NCBI RefSeq assembly: GCF_958295425.1
Contig: NC_081138.1
Location: 3,675,302-3,739,301 of the forward strand
DNA: 64,000 nucleotides
From: Solea solea
Taxonomy: Eukaryota > Chordata > Actinopteri > Pleuronectiformes > Soleidae
Direction: 5' to 3'
Below, one piece after another: positions 29,001 through 37,329 of this stretch (positions within the stretch are counted from its first letter, which is position 1; each line of letters begins with the position of its first letter). Made by a program: the position numbers and the translations under genes. The notes below the pieces were generated by a model. The model worked only from the letters and a program-made list of their open reading frames with translations. It was not told where the DNA came from and did not search any database.

Positions 29001-32000
29001 ATGGAGCCCTATCTTCCCATCACCAGCAAGTGTGCTCGCTTCTGCCTTTCTGGAGCCACTGTTGTATTCTGGGTAAGTGGCTCATGTGTTTCACAGTACA
29101 GTTCACCCTGATCTGACTTGTGTTTCCACTGTGTGTAAGTTGTGTAGCGATTAACGTATTAACGTGTCAGCTACCTAAATACCGCGATGTGATACCAATA
29201 AGTTCCACGAAGACTAAAGTGAACTGGACCACTTGGTGGAAATTGGGCTTTCGTTCTTAGTCACTAAGTCCATTTAACGTGTTGACCAATCTTGACGTCC
29301 CCAATAAAAACTCCCACAATGAAGCCTTGAGGATCAGGATTTGGCCAGCACCGTGTTGTTCACTGGGAATTCCCAATTGTCACAAGCTGTCAATCACACT
29401 GGTGTCCACTCATGAGAAGTAATATACAAAACTGACACAATATTTTATTGAAGAAGACCTGGAACTAGTGTTTGAGACCATTAACTCCTCAGGAAAATGT
29501 AAATCAAGTGGGATGGCATTCAAACAGAGCTCTTTTTGCGACCAGTGGAGTCGCCACCCTGGTGGCTATTCAGTATACTATTACTTCTGGGTTGTCTTCA
29601 CCAAACTGGATGACCTTATCCACTTTGCATGTATACAAAGAATCTTGTTTCCGTGTCTTCAAACATCACCACTGAAAGCTCAGGAACTCCCTCGCTGAAG
29701 GTCTGAGTTTGTGGAACCTGGGACACTTTGTATTTTCAGTTTGCCAGTTTGATTTTATTGTGTTTGCTCCACGCAGATCTCTCTGATAGTGGCCTGTATA
29801 ATCGGGGTCATCGCGTATAGACTGGCTGTATACGCTGCCTTTGCTAGTATCATCAAAGACCCCTTGAAGGACATCCAGGTGGTGGGCAGGTTCATCACTC
29901 CACAGCTGGCCACGTCTGTCACAGCTTCCTGTATCAACTTCGTCATCATCATGATCCTCAACTTCTTTTATGAGAGGGTGGCCATTTGGATCACTGATAT
30001 GGGTAAGGGAGGTTCTAATTTACGAGGTGGGGGGGAATCAGTTCAATTCCTTTGTCCTACAGTCCGGTGATGATCGTGCTTACCGTTTGTTTCCTGCAGA
30101 AATCCCAAAGACACACCTGGAGTATGAGAACAGGTTGACCATGAAGATGTTTCTCTTCCAGTTTGTCAACTACTATTCCTCGTGCTTCTACGTGGCCTTC
30201 TTTAAAGGCAAATTCGTGGGTTACCCTGGCGACTACAAGTACATGTTTGGCAAGTGGAGCAAACTGAGAAATGAGGAGGTGAGTTTTAATCTCCAGTAGT
30301 TAGTTTAACTCAAGGAAGTCTAATGACCTTCAGCTCACTCCTGAAGATGACTATGACCTTGATGATTGAGAACCTTGACAGACAGAAAGAACACATTGAC
30401 CAAATTAAGAATAATGTTTGCCTTTAACTCCTGGAAACTGAAGATTGTCACCCGCTCATGGTTCACACCAAAGTCGATAGAGAAAATCTGGGATTTTATA
30501 TCGTGAAACACGGAAGCACCAACACCATTGTGGTCTCCACCAATGGTCTCCAAATGTGACTTTGGTTGTGAAGTTGTTTTGGAGTCCTTTGTCTAGATTT
30601 TCCTTAAGTGGCACAAACTTACCAAACAAGGTAGTGGTAGACCTGCAGCTCTTGTGTCCTTATGAGCTAAAATCACTCACTCTTCTCAATGGACTTTGGT
30701 GTGGGAGAGTGAGCAGCTATCAAACTTCCGTTACCAGTCAGAAAAGTCTCAGTTCTCAGTGAGCTGTTCTTGGATGTATTTCATCAACTTAACAGCCCCA
30801 TCAAGTGAAGGCAGCTTCATAATCTGCGGCCAGTGAAGAGGAAGTACTTTAGATACAAGAGTGCTTCGTACTGCGTCTCATCTAAACACATCTTGCTGGT
30901 CTTCTATAGTGCGACCCTGGTGGCTGCCTGATCGAGCTGACCACACAGCTGGTGATCGTCATGGCAGGAAAACAGCTATGGGGAAACATCCAGGAAGCTC
31001 TGCTGCCGTGAGTCCGTCCGATCCGTGTCGTCCGTCTCCATCAGCTCCATGTTAATAATCATTTTAAACCACATTCGTTTGTTATGGTAAATGTGTGATT
31101 GAGTGGTGTGGGTGGGGATGTTTTTTATGTAAAGCACTTAGTGTTGCATTTTAAATTTATGAAAAGTTTTGTATAAATAAAGGTTGATTGATTAAGCATT
31201 AAAAAGAATCACTTTAGCTGTCTAAACCATGTCATGTTCATCCATAATTGCTCTCAAAAAGAGAGAAAATACCCCATTATGGATCATCCAATATTTCTGG
31301 ATGGAGAAGAACCCCAATAACTGATTTCAGCCAAGATGAATCCTGCTGTTTTCTTATTATCTCTCCCAAAAGTCATTATAAGTTGAGATCCTTTACGTTT
31401 TATTGATTGTAGACACTCACACCCACCATGTTAATCCAAATATCAAATCAACCAATCACATGGCAGCAATTGGGGCATGTAGACAAGGTCAAGCAAGCTT
31501 CGGAATGGGGTAGACATGCACAAACATCTATCCAAAAATATCCAGTGAGCAGCAGTCCTCTGGGAGAAAATGCCTGGTTGACATCAGAGGTCAGAGGAGA
31601 ATAACCAGACAAACGACAGAAAGGCAACCGTAACTCAAATAACCACTTGTTACCACTAAGGCGTGCAGCTATGTCGTCTACAGCATGTCAAACCTTGAAG
31701 CTACAGCAGCAGAAGACCACACCAGACACTTTACTCAGTAAACGTCATGCCTAAAGAAGGGGGCTGGTGAGTGTAGATGACATCTGGAGGTAGATCATTT
31801 AGACCAATGTCTGTGATTTAGGAGTGCTGAGCCGCTTGCTCAAACTTCCCAAGCATGCTTTCAAATAAATTGTTTCCATGAGATAAAGACATTGTGTGCA
31901 AAACAGATGTTGATCTGCAGATGATTTAAGCACCGTCGCTCTGGAAATGTCTCGCTGGCTTTGTTTAGAGTTCAAAGTCTGGGCTTATCTTTATTTAATT

Positions 32001-34999
32001 ATTCCCAGACTGACATGTGGTTCCCCTCCACGGGCTCACTGACAGGTTGATTCGCAACTGGTGGAGAAGCAGAAAGGGGCGACACCATCCGGAAAACCAA
32101 TACAGCCGCTGGGAGCAGGACTACGTCCTGCAGAACTTCAGCCAACTGGGCTTGTTCTACGAGTATCTGGAGATGGGTGAGATACATGAAATTATGATCT
32201 CCAGGTTGCATTTTTACCTACTATTACAGATCTATTTTTTTCATCACTGTCTCTCTTCGTTTTCACCCTCTGTGTCGTTGCAGTAATCCAGTTTGGCTTC
32301 ATCACTCTGTTCGTCGCCTCTTTCCCCTTGGCTCCCCTCCTGGCTCTGGCCAACAACATCCTGGAGATCAGGGTTGACTCCTGGAAGTTCACCACCCAGT
32401 TCAGACGACCGGTGGCCTCCAAGGCTCGGAACATCGGCGCGTGGCAGGAGATCCTTAACGCAGTGGCTATTTTGTCCGTTGTGACCAATGTGAGTTTTTC
32501 ATTTAGTATGAAATTTTCTTTGACTTTTTTTTTTCTTTTACCACCAACATAAGAGGTAGCTTACTAGCTTACTACCTTGGGGACATGCTCTGTGCTGGTG
32601 GTGGGTGTGAGCTCGCTGCCACTACCAGATGTTGCTTTGCCTGGGGAAACTTTAAGAAGCTCCTGCCCATCCTAACATCCAGGCACCTACCCTTCAAAAC
32701 CCGTGGCATGGTGTTCAACTCCTGCGTACGATCAGCCATGCTACATGGGAGTGAAAATTAGACGTCGAAACCCAGGATGAGACGCCTTCTATATGCCCTA
32801 TATGCAAGACTTGGGGTTAAGGACACCGCTTCAGTGCTACGGTCGCACCAACTCCGGTGGTACGAGCACGTTGAACGAGCCATTGGCTGCATCAACACCA
32901 TCACCAAATTGCAATTGCTAGGCAACAGAGGTCGTGGTAGACCGAGGAAAACCTGGATGGAGTGTGTCAAGAGGGACATCAAAGTGTGCGGCCTCACCAG
33001 CATTGACCCACTGGACAGAGCCGCCTGGAAACGTGGTGTGAAGACTACCCAGCTGCTGCCTACCCCTGTAGCAGGGGCCCCCGCAGCAGTATAATCTAAT
33101 ACTGGATACTACTATACTACTACTACCAACATACTAATACCACATCCATTTGTGTTTCCTTGTTTCTACAGGCATTCATCATGGCCTTCACCTCAGACAT
33201 GATTCCCCGCATGGTTTACCTGTACGCCTACAACCAGGGCTCCATGACGGGCTACGTCAACCACAGCCTGTCCATATACAACATCTCCCAAATACCGATG
33301 CGCAACATGCCGGAGGACAATTTGAACTTGTCTCACAACTCAGCCACCACCTGCAGGTATCAGGGATGGAGCTTGTTGGATGATGTTTTAACAATGTTTT
33401 ACATTTATTTACAGGTCTAGTGTGTAAGAATTAGTGAGGTCTAACTGCAGACCCTTCCAATTCTGTCCAAAGTGCTTCGGGGGAACTACGGTGACCTAGT
33501 AGAGAGGATGAAAACCCTCTTGTGCAGCTCTCGCTACTTCCACGTTCCCACATTCTCTGCTGGTTCCTCCTTTCCAAGAGCCGTTCCAAAACACGCTGCA
33601 GTAGTAACATAGTGCAAGATGACAGCCTCTGTAAAACAAGGCCTTTGTCTAATGCTGTGGGACCTCATTCCCAGAATGTAAACATTGTCCGCCATCTTTG
33701 CTAGCAGTTATGCTAACAGGACCAAGTGTCACTTGTGGGCAAGTAACAAAGAAAAGAATGAAGATATTTCTCGACTCTAGAGTTGGAAACTGAGGTTGGA
33801 AAGCACAATTTTTCAAAAATACTACCCCTATTCTAGTAATACAAAGCTAAATGCTAATCTGTGAATGATTCCTTTAAGCTTTGTATGAGAATAGACTGCA
33901 GCATTTACCTCGACTTTCCCGGGATATTTACACCAATCGCAAGAGAGTGTCATGGGTGGAGCCAATTTAGCTGCACCCGGAGTGTACCATTGTACTCTGG
34001 TACTCCAAGGGAAGGGTGTCAAAAATGTAACGATTGGGTACTATTTCTAATGGAAACGCAAAACTGTACCGAACCGAACCGCTCCACTCGGTGGAAACAC
34101 AGCTGTTAGTATAAATGGCTTCTTCTAAAGCTATGAAAACCAAACATTTTTGATTTTGAAGCAGTTGATTTGCACTGATGCAAACATACTAATGGCTATA
34201 GTGTTCACTTTCTGCCAATTAAAACAAAAACTCAACCTTTAATGTTCCTATTAATTATAGCAGTAAAGACTTCACAAAAACAAACCAGTATCATTTGCTA
34301 ATATGCAGGGATTTTAAAGCAACACTATGCAGGATTTCAACTTTCAAATCATGTCTCCAAGATTATTTTGATTGTAAATAAATCCTGAGCAGGTCTGTAT
34401 CACCTTTAGCACTGTGTAACTTCTGGTTTCAGGTCCAGATTACAGAATTCTGCTTTACAGCATACCGTATTTTCCCTGGTGTCACTGGCTTGTCAACAAG
34501 TGTCATATGGAGTATGGAGGTATGTCTGTGCTCCTGTGTAACTGGAGAACTGTCTGTTTGTTTTTGCTGTGTTTAGATACCGTGACTACCGTTACCCTCC
34601 AGGACATGAGCGGGAGTACACTCACACCATGCAGTTCTGGCACATCCTGGCAGCCAAAATGGCCTTCATTATTATCATGGAAGTAAGGCAGTGCATTCAT
34701 GCATTAAAGCATTTATTCAGATTAAACTGATTAAACTCTAAACCGTGTCATGGTTCTCCCTCCCTCCGCAGCACGTGGTCTTTGTGGTGAAGTTCTTTGT
34801 CGCGTGGCTGATCCCCGACATCCCGTCAGATGTGACGGCGCGGATCAAACGAGAGCGCTACCTGATCCAAGAGGACCTACACAAATACGAGGTGGAGCGG
34901 CTCAAAATCCAGCTGAGCGCCAGCTTCGTTACGGAGCCGCCGTCGTCGGAGGCGTCCTTGTTGTTGGACAATCACGAGGTGTTGTCTGAGTGTCTGTAG
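7958..34999 (+). CDS. ano5: ano5: anoctamin-5 (TMEM16E), 20 coding exons
   Basis: Joined exons 7958-8033, 20431-20495, 22825-22932, 23825-23893, 24094-24378, 24481-24600, 25646-25761, 25836-25970, 27983-28088, 28338-28398, 28768-28919, 28998-29072, 29777-30002, 30100-30278, 30910-31007, 32046-32176, 32284-32489, 33172-33356, 34577-34682 and 34772-34999 total 2727 nt. That is 908 residues plus stop (human ANO5 has 913). All introns are GT-AG and all phases join in frame. Seen: an N-terminal anoctamin dimerisation domain (about 55-245), ten predicted membrane segments from about residue 288, and a Cys-rich first luminal loop (Cys329, 340, 343, 347, 356). Acidic Ca2+-site residues sit at the TMEM16 positions: Asn518/Glu522, Glu663/Glu666 (EYLEM) and Glu695/Asp699 (NNILEIRVD). 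Known of the family: ANO5 is an intracellular, Ca2+-activated lipid scramblase; human mutations cause limb-girdle muscular dystrophy and gnathodiaphyseal dysplasia. The divergent N-terminus is the least certain part. Paralogue a or b is not decided. Confidence 0.95.
8355..8387. repeat. (GT)n / poly-G tract
   Basis: GT dinucleotides followed by a run of about 12 G. Simple repeat inside ano5 intron 1. Confidence 0.9.
10950..11300. mobile_element. hAT-like MITE relic (ATTAATCG family)
   Basis: Begins with ATCGATTAATC-type sequence and ends with GATTCATTGTTTCAGCTCTA. The inner segment contains TTGTTTTGTCCACAAACCAA. This arrangement is typical of a very common teleost non-autonomous hAT family. 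Related pieces occur at about 8900-9010 and, in the other orientation, at about 51225-51430. Exact ends and target duplication are not defined. Confidence 0.65.
14800..15000. mobile_element. Partial fold-back MITE copy
   Basis: Shares the core GGACCTCATTCCCAGAATG and CCGCCATCTTTGCTA with copies at 33650-33880 and 53638-53956. Here the arms at 14813-14853 and 14959-15000 are inverted repeats around GTTACGTGCCCACCAG. The full TTAA-flanked ends are missing. Confidence 0.75.
15028..15105 (-). repeat. SINE-like (tRNA-related) fragment
   Basis: On the minus strand it reads GGTGGCTAGCATCGTTGCCTC, then AGCAAGAAGGTC and a degraded B-box-like GGTTTGAATC-type segment. This is the common fish repeat that also lies at 20690-20810. 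Confidence 0.6.
18470..18690 (+). repeat. Fish interspersed repeat, diverged copy
   Basis: Contains CAGCTGTCAGTCACACTGG and a TATTGAAGAGGCCCTGAAT-like segment. It corresponds to the same family at 23330-23662 and 29280-29590. The class of this element is unknown to me. Confidence 0.55.
20431..20495 (+). CDS. ano5: ano5 coding exon 2
   Basis: Encodes residues 26-47, a Ser/Gly/Asn-rich linker ([15 protein letters not shown]...). It has a polypyrimidine tract with TTTTTCAG acceptor and a GTAAGT donor. The phase fits exons 1 and 3. Function is unknown; it is probably a disordered cytosolic N-terminus. Confidence 0.75.
20496..22824 (+). other. ano5: ano5 intron 2
   Basis: Contains the SINE-like repeat at 20685-20815. 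A 132-codon open frame at 21741-22139 has no recognisable domain and no paired splice sites in the right phase. No equivalent of the human N-terminal RFNLFLRRR segment was found here. Confidence 0.7.
20685..20815 (-). repeat. tRNA-related SINE-like fragment
   Basis: On the minus strand it contains GTAGTGGTTAGCACTCTTGC (A-box-like) and GGGTTCGAGCCCCGGTT (B-box/T-arm-like), followed by the complement of the CCGTGGGAGGAAGCC box. This is the common fish repeat with internal pol III-type boxes. It is not an intact tRNA: no acceptor stem is formed. Confidence 0.75.
22825..22932 (+). CDS. ano5: ano5 coding exon 3
   Basis: Encodes residues 48-83 with the anoctamin signature [18 protein letters not shown], which aligns with human [18 protein letters not shown]. 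This is the first strand of the dimerisation domain. Acceptor CTTTAG, donor GTAAGT. Confidence 0.95.
23330..23662 (+). repeat. Fish interspersed repeat (GAAGAAGACCTGAAACT family)
   Basis: Starts near ACATAGACTGTGTATAA, has CGAAGAAGACCTGAAACTTA in the middle and ends near GTCGCCCCCTGGTGG. Related copies lie at 18470-18690, 29280-29590, 35131-35670 and about 58500-58560. It lies in ano5 intron 3. I recognise it as a frequent percomorph repeat, but I am not sure of its class. Confidence 0.7.
23825..23893 (+). CDS. ano5: ano5 coding exon 4
   Basis: Encodes residues 84-106 ([19 protein letters not shown]...), the charged helix of the cytosolic domain. It is clearly homologous to human ERRKEFETNLRKTGLELEI. 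Acceptor CCGCAG, donor GTAAGA. Confidence 0.95.
24094..24378 (+). CDS. ano5: ano5 coding exon 5
   Basis: Encodes residues 107-201, the core of the anoctamin dimerisation domain. Motifs are [19 protein letters not shown] and [10 protein letters not shown], which match human YFVKIHAPWEVLVTYAEVL and FFPSSSRNRI. The donor is the weaker but valid GTTAGT. Confidence 0.96.
24481..24600 (+). CDS. ano5: ano5 coding exon 6
   Basis: Encodes residues 202-241 (VLYILARC...FPLHD). The segment [18 protein letters not shown] matches the family block ending the dimerisation domain. Flanked by GGTAG and GTAAGA. Confidence 0.96.
24960..25460 (+). mobile_element. hAT-like repeat fragment in ano5 intron 6
   Basis: A CAGGGGTGTCAAACTC terminus at about 25053, followed by GACCTGGGGGCCA, marks the left end of a hAT-type fish MITE. 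The same family lies reversed at about 50512-50680. The right terminus is not found, so the copy appears truncated. An A/T-rich tail precedes it. Confidence 0.6.
25646..25761 (+). CDS. ano5: ano5 coding exon 7
   Basis: Encodes residues 242-279 plus two bases. It includes [18 protein letters not shown], equivalent to human QNWARFSYFYKEQPLDLI, just before the first membrane helix. Confidence 0.95.
25836..25970 (+). CDS. ano5: ano5 coding exon 8 (first membrane helix)
   Basis: Encodes residues 280-324 with [20 protein letters not shown], the conserved entry into TM1 (about 288-318). Intron 7 upstream is only 74 bp. Confidence 0.96.
27600..27660. repeat. Interspersed-repeat tail
   Basis: Contains TGATCCCCAAGGGGAAATTC, a signature tail of common fish retroelement-derived repeats. 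Related tails lie near 46405 and 61680. It lies within ano5 intron 8 (25971-27982), which is otherwise unremarkable AT-rich DNA. Confidence 0.6.
27983..28088 (+). CDS. ano5: ano5 coding exon 9 (luminal Cys loop)
   Basis: Encodes residues 325-360, the Cys-rich loop after TM1: [20 protein letters not shown] then LNSTCLSSW. The five cysteines align with human ANO5. An N-glycosylation sequon NST is at 353-355. As I recall, dominant human bone-disease substitutions fall in this loop. Confidence 0.95.
28338..28398 (+). CDS. ano5: ano5 coding exon 10
   Basis: Encodes residues 361-380 ([20 protein letters not shown]), the start of TM2. Human: [20 protein letters not shown]. The donor overlaps a GGGGTAAGT run; the phase fixes the cut after 28398. 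Confidence 0.95.
28448..28467. repeat. Poly-C tract
   Basis: About 20 C in ano5 intron 10. Simple repeat. Confidence 0.9.
28768..28919 (+). CDS. ano5: ano5 coding exon 11
   Basis: Encodes residues 381-431: [20 protein letters not shown], then the [11 protein letters not shown] segment of the TM2-TM3 cytosolic loop. Nearly identical to human. Confidence 0.96.
28998..29072 (+). CDS. ano5: ano5 coding exon 12
   Basis: Encodes residues 432-456 ([12 protein letters not shown]...GATVVFW), leading into TM3. Intron 11 is only 78 bp. Confidence 0.94.
29280..29590 (+). repeat. Fish interspersed repeat (GAAGAAGACCTGAAACT family)
   Basis: Copy in ano5 intron 12 with TGAAGAAGACCTGGAACTA, CATTAACTCCTCAGGAAAA and a terminal GAGTCGCCACCCTGGTGG. 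Same family as 23330-23662. Confidence 0.7.
29777..30002 (+). CDS. ano5: ano5 coding exon 13 (TM3-TM5)
   Basis: Encodes residues 457-531. It includes the membrane segment [19 protein letters not shown] and the Ca2+-site helix [12 protein letters not shown], where Asn518 and Glu522 keep the four-residue spacing of the TMEM16 pore site. Confidence 0.96.
30100..30278 (+). CDS. ano5: ano5 coding exon 14
   Basis: Encodes residues 532-591 with [20 protein letters not shown] and the family signature [15 protein letters not shown]. Intron 13 is 97 bp. Very high conservation with human. Confidence 0.97.
30910..31007 (+). CDS. ano5: ano5 coding exon 15
   Basis: Encodes residues 592-623 ([20 protein letters not shown]), the conserved block between TM5 and TM6. 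The exon ends CC before GTGAGT, and the split Pro codon is completed by exon 16. Confidence 0.96.
31045..31200 (+). mobile_element. LINE 3' tail fragment
   Basis: GTAAAGCACTTAGTGTTGCA followed by ATAAATAAAGGTTGATTGATTA is the typical 3' end, with short tandem tail, of fish L2/Rex-type LINEs. It inserted in ano5 intron 15. Confidence 0.7.
31420..31770 (+). mobile_element. Tc1/mariner transposase relic
   Basis: Contains ACCAATCACATGGCAGCAA, TATCCAGTGAGCAGCAGT, GACAGAAAGGCAACCGTAAC and CAGCAGCAGAAGACCACACC. These are successive landmarks of a widespread fish Tc1-like element. Internal deletions and stops make it inactive. It lies in ano5 intron 15. Other fragments of the same family are at 38119-38270 and 46300-46390. 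Confidence 0.8.
32046..32176 (+). CDS. ano5: ano5 coding exon 16
   Basis: Encodes residues 624-667 ([12 protein letters not shown]...FYEYLEM). Glu663 and Glu666 are the Ca2+-coordinating pair at the start of the next helix. The acceptor is CTGACAG at 32045. The upstream CCCAG at 32008 is rejected because it would give a stop within 12 codons. Confidence 0.94.
32284..32489 (+). CDS. ano5: ano5 coding exon 17 (pore and Ca2+ helix)
   Basis: Encodes residues 668-736: [20 protein letters not shown] followed by [14 protein letters not shown]. Glu695 and Asp699 complete the family Ca2+ site. Intron 16 is 107 bp. Confidence 0.97.
32550..33105 (+). mobile_element. LINE ORF2 C-terminal fragment, internally deleted
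   Basis: Conceptual translation reads [19 protein letters not shown], then [12 protein letters not shown], a stop, and an open stretch at 32777-33094 with [12 protein letters not shown] and [17 protein letters not shown]. This is the typical C-terminal tail of a non-LTR reverse transcriptase. The usual segment between LHGSE and LRW is shortened. It lies in ano5 intron 17 in the sense orientation, so it could be exonised. Confidence 0.85.
33172..33356 (+). CDS. ano5: ano5 coding exon 18
   Basis: Encodes residues 737-797: [20 protein letters not shown] and [13 protein letters not shown], then a variable luminal loop with several N-X-S/T sequons, ending ATTC|R. Homologous to human [20 protein letters not shown]. 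Confidence 0.96.
33408..33485 (+). repeat. Fragment of common GGTCCAGTGTGTAA fish MITE
   Basis: AGGTCTAGTGTGTAAGAATT, then GGGGGAACTACGGTGACC. The same family appears at about 59790-59880 and 61575-62235. It lies in ano5 intron 18. Confidence 0.6.
33650..33880. mobile_element. Partial fold-back MITE copy
   Basis: Shares GACCTCATTCCCAGAATGTA, CCGCCATCTTTGCTA and AAATACTACCCCTATTCTAG with the complete copy at 53638-53956. It ends ATTCCTTTAA like that copy, but the left arm is missing. It lies in ano5 intron 18. Confidence 0.8.
33890..34115. repeat. Fish repeat with CCGAACCGAACCGC arm
   Basis: GGTACTATTTCTAATGGAAA and ACCGAACCGAACCGCTCCA match a family with a diverged copy at about 9450-9540 (ACCATCCCTAATGGAAAAGC). 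Element type is not determined. Confidence 0.45.
34577..34682 (+). CDS. ano5: ano5 coding exon 19
   Basis: Encodes residues 798-833 ([20 protein letters not shown] and [11 protein letters not shown]), the last luminal segment and final membrane helix. Homologous to human [14 protein letters not shown] and AAKMTFIIVME. Confidence 0.96.
34772..34999 (+). CDS. ano5: ano5 coding exon 20 and stop
   Basis: Encodes residues 834-908: [20 protein letters not shown], then [20 protein letters not shown] and a family-variable C-tail rich in Ser and Leu. Stop TAG at 34997-34999. Confidence 0.95.
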   Translation, partial: HVVFVVKFFVAWLIPDIPSDVTARIKRERYLIQEDLHKYEVERLKIQLSASFVTEPPSSEASLLLDNHEVLSECL

Positions 35000-35130
35000 C
35001 AACGCTCCTTCAACTAACACACCCGAGAACGGACAAGTCTGGGAGTTTAATACACTGTTTAAAAAAAACAACAACCACAAAAGGCTAAAAAAAGGCTATC
35101 AACTTTGAAACGGATGGAAACATCCACTCC

Positions 35131-35670
35131 TTTACATAGACTGTGTATAAATGGGCAGTCTTCTAATTTGGAAAGTGAAGCCCGGGAGATTTTTGATTCT
35201 CAGGTGAGGAGTCAGTGATGAGTGAAGTTGAAAGATTTTATTGTAGACTGCTCAGACCCGAGGAGACAATGCCTAACATCTGATTCTGATGCACAGCGTA
35301 AGTAAAGCCTTGAGATCAGTACCTTTGTATCTAGGGAGGGAACCTTGAAAGTTATGGCCGTTAATATTGAACCAGCTCTGGTTTGGCTGAAGATGGAAGT
35401 AGCAGTTCACCACCAGGGGGCAACGTAGCTCAGTGTGAATGGACTTCTAATTCCCACCTGATTCATAACTTCTTCCCAAGGAGTCTCGATCGCTAATTTC
35501 AGGTCTTGTTCAAGAGAACATGATGTCAATTTTTTTTTTTAAATTCTGCTAAATTCCATTCAGAGTTAAATAGACGTTAAAGTTTTCCAAAAACCTTTGT
35601 GATTTTACAACAGGAAGTTTGTTTTTCAAAGGGATTTTGTCCATTTTCCTATACAGTCTATGACTTTTAG
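35131..35670. repeat. Composite interspersed repeat in the ano5 3' region
   Basis: The left end CATAGACTGTGTATAAATGG is the + orientation head of the family at 23330. Near 35485-35510 the complement of the CTGAAATTAGCGATCGAGA segment appears, and the right end is TATACAGTCTATGA, the head inverted. Two copies of the family thus face each other. Confidence 0.6.
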
Positions 35671-37302
35671 GAGGCATCAGAAAAATAAAACCCAAAGCGG
35701 CGTCTCAAAGTGCTCACATACGTTAAACAGCTTTCGAAAAGTGACTGTTTTTTTGTGCCATAAAAAGTTTTAGAAAGTGCAAAGAAGCGAATGGAAGTGC
35801 AGTTTTCTTTTGTCATTCACCGTGTAATCCAGCGACTCTCTCCATTTGTCGTGACTGAAATGTGCTGCTGGAGCTTGAGTTTAATGTGATGGCAAACGTG
35901 TGAAGTAAGGTGTTATTTACCTTTTGAAGAGCAGGCGATGATATTATAATTGTTTTGCATGTGATTCGTCTACAAGACGAAAGGACTGGACTGTTTAGAC
36001 GCGTAAAACGCTCCATGTGTCTGTCGTGAAATTGTCTTAACGAATACTAGCTGTGGTTGGAAGTTTATATCCTTAAATTATGAATGTAAAAAACACTCAA
36101 GATGTACAAAATGTTGAAATATATCAGATATTAAAAAAAGTCATTTACATCTATATCAGATATAATAAGTAGTTCCTATGTTTCCTTCTAAATCACTTTT
36201 AATTTTGGTAGCTACATTACTTATACCTATAGCTGGGCTATATGATATTTTTTAAGCGTATTGTTTTTAAAAACTGTGCATTTGAAAACCAAGTACCTCC
36301 ATGATACTGCAGCAGAAGCCACGGGCTCATTATCGTGTGATCTTCCATATGAATTTCCAACTCACACGGGGACCAATTATAAGACTTCAGATTACAGCAG
36401 ATTACCTGAAGAACACGATGTCGGGATAGATTTTCTGATTCATTAAGAGTTCAATCGGTACCACACAATCATAAACTGTGTTGCACTTGGATAACGATGG
36501 CCAATATTGCTATTTTTATACATTTGTTTGGTGTCTACTTGAATTCAGATTAACCTAAAAAAAGAGTTCTTATGCCCTGGTTAATTTATAAGTGAAGGTT
36601 TTAGTAAATTAAAAAAAACCTTTAGTAACCTCTGAGCGTTGCGGTAGACATAACAGATATTTATTTATTGGGTTGTAGTCGAGTCATTTGTGTTTAAAAT
36701 TGAAAAAAATATTTTATTAACAATTCACTCATGTCTCATTTAAAGACGTGTTGGTTCAGAGAGATCTACAAGACTGGTTTATACCATTAATTACGACTTT
36801 GCCAAGGGACCGGACTCCTGTGGGTGATGCAGGATTTGATGTCTTATTACTTACAGTATTATTATATTTATCAGACACTGTGTGGCTTTCCAATCCGCTG
36901 AAGCTAAACAAGCATTCTGTGTTTGAACCGTGATTTTCTCTGTCGTCGATCGCAGTTGCGATGTCAGCCCTGAAGCCTGATTTACTCTGTTCTCAGGATC
37001 AAATGTCCTTTAATATTTGTGGAACATCACTCCGTGCATGGTGCTCCGTGTGCCGCAATCTCCCCCGACAACAAATGCCTTAAATGTCTGTGTTTACTTG
37101 TTTTTGTATGAGATTTGTAACGACGGCATTTTCCTGTCTCGACTCCAAACTTGTTTCATATCTACTGTCGTCGCTGCCGCTAGCCTCTGCAGAGTCGTGG
37201 TTGTTGTCCTCTGTCCCATTTGATGTGCAGGAATGGTTCTGTAAATATTCTGACGGTAACTTATTGTAGCCTGTTGTGCAGAAATGCAGTAAAGATATTC
37301 AC

Positions 37303-37308
37303 AATAAA
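37303..37308 (+). terminator. ano5: ano5 polyadenylation signal (AATAAA)
   Basis: Canonical hexamer with a GT/T-rich element about 25 bases downstream. This is the best of several candidates after the ano5 stop. Inference from motif context only. Confidence 0.5.
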
Positions 37309-37329
37309 TGAAGAAACAACTATTATTTT

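Larger units (their letters stand above)
35000..37325 (+). other. ano5: Probable ano5 3' UTR
   Basis: Follows the stop codon with no recognised exon. An AATAAA at 37303-37308, followed by a GT-rich stretch (GTGTGTGGGGTTTTGTTTT), looks like a polyadenylation site. An earlier AATAAA near 35686 could give a shorter form. An interspersed repeat lies at 35131-35670. Confidence 0.5.

Noticed and set aside
32777..33094. Independent 105-codon gene
   Set aside because: Its content ([15 protein letters not shown]) is the C-terminus of a non-LTR reverse transcriptase, preceded by a stop.
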